NCBI RefSeq assembly: GCF_033958435.1 | Contig: NC_134144.1 | Coordinates: forward strand, 9,914,010-9,978,009 | DNA: 64,000 nt | Direction: 5' to 3' | Source: Carettochelys insculpta | Lineage: Eukaryota; Chordata; Testudines; Carettochelyidae | Part shown: piece after piece, positions 32,793-43,469 of the stretch | Numbering within the stretch: the first letter of the stretch is position 1 | Layout of the letters: each line of letters opens with the position of its first letter | Notes under the pieces: generated by a model | The model's database searches: none | What the model saw: only the letters and a program-made list of their open reading frames with translations | What the model was told of the DNA's origin: nothing | Position numbers and translations under genes: made by a program

Positions 32793-35700
32793 CTTACCTG
32801 CTGTGGAACAGAGGCTTCAATAGCCCATTGAATTACATCCCCACCTTCACTTGTTCATTAATTAAATAATGGCCACAGACCTCAGACTACCTCATTTGCC
32901 AACATACAACAGATACTTAATAACCATCCTTATTGTAAAGTAAAGGAAAGATGATAAAAAAATGCAAAGTCATTTCCCTTACTATCACAGAACTCATGTT
33001 GTGTTGTTTCAGGTGCTGAATTGCCTTTCTCTCCTGATTTGGGATGACAATTTTCCTGGAGGGGTTTGTAGGCAGAGTAACATACAGTTCGCTTGTGGAA
33101 TTCAACTCCCTTAACTCTGAAATTCTAAGAATCTATTTGGAAAATGTTCAATAAATAAGCCTTTTTGTATTCAATGACCTCAAAACACTTGAATAAGTAT
33201 CATTAGCAAACTGACTGAAATTTCCCCAATTTGGATTTTTCACTTGCATGCTTTCATCCAAGTTTAGAATTTTAACCAAAAATGGGATACATTTTTTGCA
33301 AAAATTATCAAAGGAAATTAATCCTGCCTTTTGACCATGGATAAAGTTAGTCAACATTTTCAGAATTTAAAATTTCAAAAAAAATCTTTGGGGGGGTTGA
33401 AATATTGAGTTCGGGTGAAAAATATAAATAAGTGTCTGTGACCATTTTTTCAACCAGCTCTAATCATTATCCCCATTTACAGAAATCAGTGTGCCCTTAC
33501 AAATTCAACAGCATCATTGATGAAGATTATACAACAGTAGTATTAAAAACTCCCCCTTAGTGGTGCACCTCAGCAAAGCAGAACATCTCTCCTCAAGCAG
33601 AATATTAATGAAAAAGGATATCCCTAGAGTCGATCTATACCAGCTATAGAATCGTGAAGAGTGTCACCATGCTCGGAAATGCTCACCAACCACAATCAGA
33701 GCTAACATGGCTGAACAAATCCACACAGTCTCATTTCTGACAGCACAACTATGTTGGCTTGTCTGTGCCTGAAGGGTCATGTTGCAAAACTGCATTCGTA
33801 CCAATGCATGGCAGAAAAAGAGAGCCAGGGGTTGTGGGTGGAACAGGGGAAAGTGTTACCTACAGCATATGTACTTTATAGTGTGGCAAATGTGAGCTCA
33901 GGCTAAAAATCAAACCCAACAGTTTCTGCTTGACCTTGTCCCTTTTCAGAGCATATTATTTGACCAGGTCCTATCATGAATCCAACCTACTGATCCTTAA
34001 ATGATACCCATGACGGAAGCTTTCCCTGAATTCATGAACATCTGAGAGAGAGCAATCTGACAGCTGGCATTTCAGAGAAGGTGATTTAGCTGCTTGGTTT
34101 ATTTGTTTTGCATTCAGTGCAATGGTCTGCTCCTTCCTTTGCATGGGTCACCAAGTTCCCAGGGGAACATCTGAAGCCACTGACAAACCTACCTTTTCCC
34201 TGATGCTGGGATCCTCTCTACCAACATTTCTTTTATACAGGAAGAATAAACCTTTTAGGTTTCAGGAACCACCTACTCTAAGTCAGCGTTAATGTCACTT
34301 CAGGAGCTGTATATACCTACATTTATATGTAACCCAGAGTGAAACCCCAAGAGAAGCCATGCCTGAGCACATATTATTCACAATCTGCAACGGACTTTAA
34401 ATAGGTTTGCTGCTAAAGGGTAGATAGATAGATAGATACACAAATAGATGCTAATTTTGGATAACCTTGGACAGCAGCCATTGAATGATTCCTCCTCTCA
34501 GCCTTCAAAGACCCTGATACAATAATGTGAATAGCTCATAGTTAATGGATATATAGGTAACATTTTAAATCAAGAATTCCATATTTGCCTTCCATTTAAA
34601 AGAAAGAAAGAAAGAAAGAAAGAGCCTAAATTATGGAAACATAGATTTTAAGGTGAACTGAAGTGGAGAATGCAATTTTTATTATACATCTATTATAAAA
34701 TTATAGTTACTAGGAATTAATAAATGTGTGACATTAGGCTAGCAGTTACATACAATACAGATCTATTGTTTAACAGGAATTTATGCAATATTAACTGTTG
34801 TTAGTGTTATCCATTGCTTTGTGTGTTATATAAATACACACACTTTCAAACCTGGCATTTGCTTAATATGCAGTGTGTCCAATGAAGTCACACAAAGCAA
34901 AAATTTGGCCCTGCATTTGAAAATCAAAATTAAATGTATGAATAGGAATTCTACTTTTCTTCACGTGCTTATGCACAGCAGATCTGCTTAGAATAATGTC
35001 TTTATTCCATAGTATTGCAAATCCATCATTTATCTGTAGCAGGAACAATAATTTGCACTAGATTTCCATGTCTCAGCTTCGACATATGTATTTTTGTATT
35101 TCCCTGTGCTTTGCTGCTTTGCCTTTAGGCTTGGGGAATTTTAAATTGACTCTTGTCTTTTGAGAGGGAGTTATAAAAGAAAATACCGGGCTGAGTGAGA
35201 AAAAGCAGGCAGTGCTGACTAGCCATTTTGATTTGGGGAGAAGAAGGAAGATACCAAAAGAACAAAAGCAAATCCTCTGTTTTCTAAGCAGATGTGAGCT
35301 GTCAGTTTCAATTCAGTCTTAAAATTGATTCAGGTAGCTACTTTCCACAGCCTAGCATTACAAGTGTTACTTAAACTAAATGTGAATGAATGGAAGGATT
35401 CCCCCTACAAAGGATTACAGAGTCAGGAGTAAAACAAAATCCAGCAGAAATCCTCTTACCAGGGTTAGATTTTCACTTCTCAGATTTCCAATGGCAATTT
35501 GTGCAGATAATCTCAGCTTACTTTGTGACCATGTGTTTTTTTCCCCACATAAGTGGATATTTTAGTGACAGAAGAGTAGAACAATTATTTTGGAGGAGGG
35601 ATGTGGCATCTAAATAATATAAAAGTCCATTTAAAAACAAGCACCTTACGGCTTTGGGGATTTTTTTCTTCTTTCAATATGCATTATTCATATAAGACAA

Positions 35701-36538
35701 GGCAGCCAAAAGTGTAATCTTCATGTGCAATTACCAGGAGAACATATTCAAAGACATATGCTAGGGCCTCTCAGTGAAAGGAGATGTGCAAGTAGCAATT
35801 TACTAGACACTGTCATGAAGTTAGTAAGTTTGACTCCGAGGTTGCAGCTTAATCTACTTTCCACAGTAACTCTATGCCTGGCTACAATACAAGCCACTCC
35901 AGTGAGTGGTTGTTGAAGTTGGAGTGTGTGTGTTTTCAGTGCTTTGGTTTCTCATGCACTTTTTAAGAAATGTGTTTTGCATCGATTAGGTGTTCCTATA
36001 CAAGAGCTGGCAAATGAATGGCAGGTCATTTCAAAATTACTTACAGCCTTGGCATTTTACTGAAAGCAGATCATCAACCAAATCTAGTTTGTTATCCTTG
36101 CAGCCACTGGGCTCATTTCTCCTGAGCACAGCCATTGCCATAAAGATCATCTCCTCAATTTATTGCTCTCTTGATTCGATAAATACATTTCCTGCAAGAA
36201 GCCTCTTGCAGAGTGTGCTTGTGTAAATCAGTCCCCAGCACTCATTTTTGCACATTTATTTTTGCAACCACATGTGCTCTTCCTTCTTTCTTTCTTTCTT
36301 TTGTTTTTAATCTGCTTTTCTCCATAGGAGGCATGGATTTCTCCAGCCAAGTTCTTTAACCTCCCCATTGACAGGAGAAAAGGCATTTCTCTTATTCAGA
36401 CAGTTCCAGTACCCTTCTTGGCATGCTATTCTGATGAGCAAATGCTCTTTAGGTTCTGCCAAGGGGACATAGGAATGATGCGTGGCTAGCACAGAAGGGG
36501 TTAAATGTGCCACCCGTCCTGGTATTTGTGGTATTATT
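32793..36538. other. A/T-rich, mostly unique
   Basis: Contains (GATA)n at 34421-34437, (GAAA)n at 34600-34623 and (TTTC)n at 36284-36302. 33361-33470 ends in TCAACCAGCTCTAATCATT, an old repeat motif. 34640-35300 is plain A/T-rich and might hold conserved non-coding DNA, which cannot be judged from one sequence. Confidence 0.4.
34600..34623. repeat. (GAAA)n microsatellite
   Basis: About six AAAG units in a row. Confidence 0.8.
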
Positions 36539-36934
36539 TTAGATCACGCCTTGCAGCCTGTCAGTTTGCAGCTCCTGGTTCAGGGTCAGACGGAAGTAAT
36601 TTTGGAATGCGATTGAGATATACAGCGAAGGCTCTTTTTTAATAAGCACATTGGACACCGAGGGGGTGTGATCATTTCCAGAACAAAGAGCCATGCCGTG
36701 GACATAGCTTTTGGCAATCAATGCATTCAGACTAAACAGAGGTGAAGGCCTGCTCTGCAGCAATAAGGATGTCTGATGTGCATTGTTCCCCACATAAAAT
36801 CTGTCCTGCTTGCTGCTTGAGACAGCAGACAGGTCCACCATTGAATGAAAGCAGAGAAAAATGATCACAAATGCATGGCCCTCGGATGCACTAAGCCTGC
36901 TTTTAACTAACGGTATGGACCCCACAGGAGGCAA
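36539..36934 (-). CDS. Unidentified 131-codon open frame, doubtful
   Basis: This is the longest frame outside recognised repeats that has a protein-like look. It has no repeat motifs, starts at an ATG at 36934, and has a hydrophobic stretch near residues 22-33 (AFVIIFLCFHSMV) followed by mixed polar sequence with PSLYISIAFQNYFRLTLNQE near the C-terminus. I recognise no family. It could be a single-exon relic or chance; a convincing splice acceptor or donor was not found at either edge. Frames of this length arise by chance in 64 kb. Confidence 0.15.
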   Translation of the reverse strand: MPPVGSIPLVKSRLSASEGHAFVIIFLCFHSMVDLSAVSSSKQDRFYVGNNAHQTSLLLQSRPSPLFSLNALIAKSYVHGMALCSGNDHTPSVSNVLIKKEPSLYISIAFQNYFRLTLNQELQTDRLQGVI

Positions 36935-37649
36935 GAACGCAGAGTTAAGGCTGCAGTTGTTTCAAAGGGAAACTAAACAGGGATTTTCTCAGCAAGAAGA
37001 AAGCATCTACCTTCATGTAATTTTTGCTCCCACTCTTAACACTCAGTTCTGTCCCTGTTCTCATTTTCAGTAGCAGGGCTGAGTACTCAGGACTTCGGCA
37101 GGGGTTGTGTTCGCACCGAGGGGATCCCGGGATGGTCAATTGGCGTGTGCAGTCAATGACCCACAATCACAATGACCCATTGCTTCAGTCTAGCCATATA
37201 ACGAACTGCTCAGCACCCTGGAGCCCAGCAAGGCACATTTCCATGCTGGTGTCTTAGGGACTATACAACCCCCAGTGGGAGCTGGGGTTGCTGAGCACAT
37301 CTGAAAGTCAGGCTACTCCTGTTTAAATACAGTCACAAGAGACTGACTCAGCGTCTGATAATGCTGGCAGCCATCTGCCCACAAAAAGTATTCTTGTCTT
37401 CCTTCACGCTGTATACTCTCTCTATTACTTGCATGCATGTGCTTGTACACAGTATTAAGACACAGCCACAGTTTTGGGGGCAAAATTCCATTGGCTCCTA
37501 GGCTGGATCGCATTTGCCAAATTTGAGCCCACAGAACACACACTATTCACCCACCGTCCGTACTTGTCGGCAGGCTCTATCTCCATAGCATCTGAGAAGC
37601 TCGCTAGCTTTACCACTCACAACACCCCTGCTGAGACAGGGCAGTGCTC

Positions 37650-37750
37650 TGATCCCTATTTTACCGGCAGGAAACTGAGGCACGGTGACTTGCCTGGAGT
37701 TGCACAGGATGCCTGTGGCAAGGCAGACTCTTGAGCTTGGGTTTCCTGAC
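37650..37750 (-). repeat. MIR/CORE-SINE-like fragment
   Basis: GGAAACTGAGGCACGGTGAC and TTGCCTGGAGTTGCACAGGA are the MIR core on the minus strand. Confidence 0.65.
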
Positions 37751-37977
37751 TAGCACCCTGCGAGGTGGGCCAACCTTGTTCTTCCTAAATGCAGGCGTCA
37801 AAAACAGGATGGTCCAAAGCCCTCAATTTCCATGAAGTTACAGGAAAATGGGGTCCACCCCTTGAAGTACTGGCTGGGAACTGGTGACTCAGTGCGGCCC
37901 CTCAGCAGCTGCCAGTAAAATTTAAAGGGTACCCCCCGCACCAGCTCAAACTGTGGCTGTTGAGTGTTGGCCTCTCT

Positions 37978-38130
37978 GGCCTGCTCTGCACTAGAGGGGT
38001 TATTTCAAAATAACGGGGACTTAATGCGGAATTACATAGTCCTGGCTTTGAGAGGAATAAGCACCTATTTGAAGCAGTTATTTAGAAAAACTGCCATTGT
38101 GCCCATGGAAGGGCTGTTATTCTGAGGGAA
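37978..38130. mobile_element. Harbinger-type MITE fragment
   Basis: CTGCTCTGCACTAGAGGGG with TTATTTCAAAATAACGG resembles the AAATA-rich MITEs, without a second end. Confidence 0.4.
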
Positions 38131-38273
38131 TTGGCCTCCAGAGGGCTGGCACAGCTGCAGACCTGGCCACTCTAGGCACACCTGTGGCCAACTCTACTGC
38201 TCTCCCCTCCCCCACCACGGTCGCAGAGCCATAAAGGAGCCGGCCATGGGCAGAAGGGCCGGCTCCATGTGAC

Positions 38274-38456
38274 GTTTTGTGGATGGATTTGCAAGGGCAA
38301 AGGGTGGACGCCTGGCTCACTGGGGTAGGAGCTGTGCTTTTTTTGTGCTGGTACTTGCCAGTATTGAGTGCCGGCACATCATCAGCCCCAGCCGCAGGAT
38401 TGGATGGGGTGGTGTTGAGGGACCCAGCTAAGTACCGGGTCCTCCTTTTTTTTTTT
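38274..38456 (+). repeat. Duplicated unit, copy 1 (unknown family, T-tract at end)
   Basis: Begins TTTTGTGGATGGATTTGCAA, includes GTGGACGCCTGGCTCAC and GTGCTGGTACTTGCCAGTA, and ends at a run of T. About 93% identical by eye to 39472-39655 in the same orientation. The shared start and T-run end suggest two insertions of one retroposon family or a segmental copy. Confidence 0.7.
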
Positions 38457-39471
38457 ACAATAAACTGCTGAGACCAGCTTGCTGTGGTCTGAACTCACGT
38501 ACGCAGAATCTAGTATTAGCCTTCACGTTTGCCTCTTTTGCAACTTGTTTAGCATGGGCTTGTCCCACTTGTTCCTCAAATATCGCCCCCAGGAAACGAT
38601 TGTAGGTAACTGATCAGTGGAAGCGCCTCAGGGCAACCATAAGAGGATATGTAGTTTCGATCCTGTTTTGCTTCGCAGCCAGTATAATCTTTACTAACGG
38701 CTCCAAAACTGGGCTCTCATTATACCTTTACCTGTCGTGTTTGCCAGCTCATTTACACCTCAAGGGAAGCTGCGCGTGGCAGGGTCTACCCTTTCTGATG
38801 ATACTTTTTTCAACATCCCAAAGTCAAAATAAGTAAAGTCAGAAAATCGTGTTCCCACACAGCCACAGCATTTTGAACGGACCACACACATTAAGCCAAT
38901 AATAGCTGTGCTTTGCTCACACACATTCATTTTCGACCACGAAATGTTGACAATGGTAGTTCGCAGAGCTGGAATTATTATTTTGAGGGAAAAGCCCTCT
39001 GATCTCAACTTTCTGTGCATGAGAGTGTGAATGTCCTCATCATTGTCATGAGGACGAAGGAAAAAAACCCCAGGTCTATACTGAATTAAGCAATAAAGCC
39101 CTCATTCAGCAAAGTATTTAAGCACACGTTTCATTTCAGTCACTGTAATTTAAGCACATGCAACTACTTCCTATTTCACTGTCTGCCACCTACTCCCTTT
39201 TGTTTCCCCAGGTACAGAGACATTCAAATAGTGGTTGTTTGGTTGGTATTATTTATGGCTAACTAATTGTGCTCTGGATACAGGATATGGTATGAGAACA
39301 AAAGACGACACAGGCCTTGTCCCAGGGACCTGATAACTAAAATATATGCAGAAAAAAACTAATCACCTTAGGGGACCCAAAGGAAGGCTCTGCCTTACTG
39401 CATCTTCTTTACATATTGCTGTAGTAGGGAAAGGCAATGTTTGCTGATGGTGGGCTTTGCAGAAGAGATAT

Positions 39472-39655
39472 GTTTTGTGGATGGATTTGCAAGGGCAAAG
39501 GGTGGACGCCTGGCTCACTGGGGGAGGAGCTGTGCTTTTTTTGTGCTGGTACTTGCCAGTATCGAGTGCTGGCACACCATCAGCCCCAGCCGCAGGACTG
39601 GCTGGGCGTGGTGTTGAGGGACCCAGCTAAGTACCAGGTGCTCTTTTTTTTTTCT
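39472..39655 (+). repeat. Duplicated unit, copy 2
   Basis: See 38274-38456 for motifs. The two copies start at exactly the same base of the unit, but flanks differ on both sides, which favours independent insertion over a tandem duplication. Confidence 0.7.
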
Positions 39656-40084
39656 CTTTTTTAACAAAAAGAGCATTGGGTAGAAGTAAGTTTTAAGCAT
39701 AAGAGTAGCAAAAAGAAGGCTGAATATTTCACCTGTTTCACTGTGTGTAGCCAAAACTGCAGCAGGAAGAATGCACCAGGGTAAAGCTCAGCAATGCCAG
39801 GACACTCATTAGCTTCCATGAGTTTTGGATCAGGACCTTATCTTCTGCATACCTGAGATGTTCTGAGGTGATAGCTTTCTACTGTAGATTTTAAAACCAC
39901 ATGGTCTTTTAGGCCCCTGATCTTCCCCCTGGAGAAACAGGTAGCATCTCAGCTGACACAAAAAACCAGATGGGGGCTGGGAAATCTTTGGCTCGGTTAT
40001 GGAAGCCATGACAGTAAGAGAACCTGAAGGGTGAAAAATTACTCTCTCGATGCTGAGTATTCCGTTGCTCACATTTGGTAGAGT

Positions 40085-40288
40085 AGTAACAGAGGGATAG
40101 CGGTGCTAGTCTAGATACTATCAAAACAGAAAAGCAGTCCAGTAGCACTTTAAACACTAACAAAATAATCTACTAGGTGGTGGGCATGGCTATGGTCTGA
40201 AGAAGTGGGTCTATCCCACAAAAGCTCACCCCCTAATAAATTATTTTGTTAATCTTTAACGTGCTCCCGGGCTGCTTTTTTGATTTGG
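40085..40288. repeat. Head-to-head inverted pair of the GAAGTGGGTCT repeat family
   Basis: 40085-40172 is minus orientation (GCGGTGCTAGTCTAGATAC, AAGCAGTCCAGTAGCACTTT); 40190-40288 is plus (AAGAAGTGGGTCTATCCCAC, AATAAATTATTTTGTTAATC, GCTCCCGGGCTGC). The two share about 60 bp as inverted arms. Confidence 0.65.
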
Positions 40289-41174
40289 TAGAGTGAAGCT
40301 GCTTAGAACATTCTTGTAAAGCGGAGCTCAATGTGCATCTATCACTGGGGCATTGGTTCCCTTGCAGTGCATAGCAGAATGTCGCTTGGTCTGACGGGCG
40401 TGGGGGATTACTGCAGAGATAGGATATGTGCGTCTGAGAGCAGGTGGGGGTGAGGGCCTACTGGCGGTGGCATGAATCTGAGCAGAAGTGCAAAGGATGA
40501 ACCAAAGGACACAAAAATCCAATGAGTCTGAAGACTGTGGTACCCTGGGCACAACACAAAAGGAACCATCCACTTCCCCATAGGTTAACCTCAGGCCTGG
40601 GCTTACCTAGCAAACATTGTTAACGATAATACCTTCCCACTTCTCCAGTCTGCTTTATCTCAGCAGCTCAACGTGCTTTGCAAACTATGACTCTGCAGCC
40701 ACTGCAGGTCCTTGGTAGTTTATTATTTTAAATTCAAATTCCCAGTGCTTCAGTCACTTACCACTCTCACACTGGGAATGACTCCCACGAATAAGTCTCC
40801 TGCTCTAACTGGTAGACAACCCCCTCTCTTTGTCACAGCCCAGATTGTACCCGTAGGCTCAGCGCTTAGCAAAGAGCACGCACTGCCTCCTGAGCAGCCC
40901 CAGGAAGGCACTGTGACACCTCTCTGGCTTTCCTCTCATCCTGGGAGCAGAGCAGTAAGTTACCCCAGCTCTTTGAGACTTGGGACTCCTCTCCTCCCCA
41001 CATCCCCTGCTCCTGTGCAGTTACTCCAGCCAATATGCAGGGAGTGGAGCTAAAGCACCACCCACTTGCTTAGAGTGAGAAATATTGGGACAGTGGGCAC
41101 AGCAACCTCCGCTTGTAGGTAAGTCAAACACCTGGGAGGAGTTTAATTCCACCTCACTGGCACACTCTAGTCCT

Positions 41175-41472
41175 GGGGTACGTCTAGACTACACAGAAGA
41201 TCATCCCGCTCAGAGCTGATCTTCCAGAGTTTGATTTCCCGCACCTGGTAGGGATGCATGAAATTGAACTCTTTGGGGTTGGCCATCAACCCCTGTACTC
41301 CTCAAGAGCATGAGTCGTAAGGGAGGTCAATGGCAGAGTTTTTCCCTTCAATCTTCCTCCATGAAGATGGCCAGGTAAGTCGATTGCAGAGAAGTCAGTT
41401 CTACAGACGCAATTGCTATAGCTAGATTTGTGTATCTACAATCGACTTACCTGCCTAGTGTAGACCAAGCCC
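41175..41472 (+). mobile_element. Harbinger-type MITE, GATCGAC family
   Basis: Starts GGGGTACGTCTAGACTAC and ends AGTGTAGACCAAGCCC, with the full family order between (GATCTTCCAGAGTTTGATT, GGGAGGTCAATGGCAGAG, CAATTGCTATAGCTAG). No exact 3-bp duplication. Confidence 0.72.
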
Positions 41473-41855
41473 TAAAGAATTAGTTTTAAAACCAACCAAT
41501 CCCTTATCACATGCCAAAGAGCACAAGACTAGGTACATACCAGTACGGAAGCTCTTTAAATCCCACCAAATCCACTTGGACTCCAGCACTGCTGGCCTCC
41601 GTGGATCCAGAGAGACAAACTTAACTCATAAGCATCCTGAGCTGGGCTAACCGGGCATGATATTCCAGGGACTGGAACGTGGCGTCACAGGGCGCTTTGC
41701 CTAAATGATAGGCTCAAAAGACCAGAATAGCTAGGGATGAGAACGACTTAGATAATTAACTCTATCCTCTGCCAAAGCAGGAGTTGGTCTCCTGACAGAA
41801 GATGTAACAGATATTAAACACACTCTACTTATCACAACAAAAGTCCACTGAACTA

Positions 41856-42264
41856 CAGTAAACCCTTGACACAATGGACCCTGTTTTACTGTACATTGGT
41901 AATAAAGGATGTCTGCCATCCTCCCCACAAAGAATACAGGATCACAGCAGCTGCAGGGTCCCTGGCCATGGCTGGAATCATTGCAGCTGTGGAGTCCCTG
42001 GCCGTGCCTGGGAGAGCCGCCACCAGCACTGCCAGGTCCCGCCCCCCCTCCAATGACTCAGGGGAGTCGGAGCCTGACGAGCCACCCGTGCTCAGGGCAG
42101 ACCACTGGTGGGACCTGGAGGTGTCACCAGGGAGCCGCAGTGCTGAGGGAAGAGGAGCTGGTGCCAAGAGTAGCTAGGAAGGTGAGTAAACCCTTGGATA
42201 TAACAGACTTTCTGTTTTAACAGATGCTCCTCCCCCATGAACGCGTTAAATCGTGGGTTTACTG
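41856..42264. mobile_element. Tigger/pogo-type element with TA target duplication
   Basis: Ends CAGTAAACCC and GGGTTTACTG are exact complements, flanked by TA at 41854-41855 and 42265-42266. The middle (41940-42170) is G+C-rich, with overlapping frames of about 100 codons on both strands. Those show no transposase motif, so the element is non-autonomous. Confidence 0.78.
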
Positions 42265-42914
42265 TACATTGTTTTACCACTATGTAAAAGACTTAGGGCC
42301 AATATGAATAGGGTTTGTGTGTAGGTCAGCTGCCTCAAATGTATGGAGAGCTCTCAGGAAGGAACCTCTTCACCCATGTAATATTTTAATGAAGACAAAA
42401 GTATTTTCTTGAATTTTTTATCTAATTCGAAGGGCGCTGCGTTTTTTTAAACAAATGGCTATTTTCACCAAGCATTGCCATTCAGTTGGAAAAAACCCCA
42501 ATTTTTTGGTCAGAAAAACATTTCCGTGTAAAATTTCCATCCACCCCAGCATTCTTATTTCCATCACCCTATGGTCTATTATCGGCGCAAGGCAAACACC
42601 TCGAAAAAGGATTCACAAGGCTCGGTTCAAATACGAACACAAGTTTCCTTGACAATGCTTGTGACCCCTTTCTGTTCATTTTCTATCAGTGTTCATATAA
42701 ATGCTGTTGTTCTTGAATTTTGTTTTGGTTATTGCCAGTCACCCAACTGTGCACAGAAAACAGAAGCCCTGTGTATACCCAGGCACCTCTATGTTTATGC
42801 CAAGAATTAGGCTGAAAATGTCTGATTATTTCCCTTTACCTGTTTATAAATGATTTCAACAAGCAATCAGGGAGTGGAAACCAAACCATGTTACTTTGAC
42901 CATTTCCGTTACCA

Positions 42915-43030
42915 GCATCTGATGAAGTGAGTCTGTGCTCACGAAAGCTCACGCTCAAAACTTTTCTGTTAGTCTATAAGGTGTCACAGGACCCTTCGTT
43001 GCTGTTACAGATCCAGACTAACACGTTACT
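42915..43030 (+). repeat. GAAGTGGGTCT hairpin repeat family, copy
   Basis: CATCTGATGAAGTGAGTCTG, GCTCACGAAAGCTCACGC, TTAGTCTATAAGGTGTCAC, then GATCCAGACTAACACG. It is the best preserved of the copies. Confidence 0.65.
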
Positions 43031-43168
43031 TTGGTGGCCAATAGACCACCGTGAATAGCAAACAACTGACTGTCAGCTGAAGTGAATAGTTTGTGAACAG
43101 CCCCTGGTAGAAATGTGGCATATAGGGCTTCAGAAGGACCCAGTGAATTTGGAAGGCTCAGCTTTTAG

Positions 43169-43463
43169 GGGTACATCTACACTCACTGGGAGATCATTCT
43201 GGTCAGGGTCAATCTTCTGGGATTTGATTTTGTGTGCCTAGTGGAGACATGTGAAATCAACCTATCAGGGCTCGACAGTCAAACCCGTGCTCCTCATTCT
43301 CGTGAGGAGTCAGGCAGGTCAACAGAAGAATTTCTCCTGCCAGGCTCCCTCAGTGAGAACGGCCAGGTAAGTTGATCATAGATAAATTGATTCCAGCTAC
43401 ATAACTGCCTTAGCTGGAATTGCGTATCTAAGATCGACTTTAAGGTCTAGTGTAGACCTGGCC
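43169..43463 (+). mobile_element. Harbinger-type MITE, GATCGAC family, TAG target duplication
   Basis: Starts GGGTACATCTACACTCAC and ends AGTGTAGACCTGGCC, flanked by TAG at 43166-43168 and 43464-43466. Full length, 295 bp. Confidence 0.78.
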
Positions 43464-43469
43464 TAGGAG

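Noticed and set aside
41940..42170. Small exon encoded in both strands (about 93-103 codons)
   Set aside because: The frames fall inside a Tigger-type element with perfect termini and show no domain.
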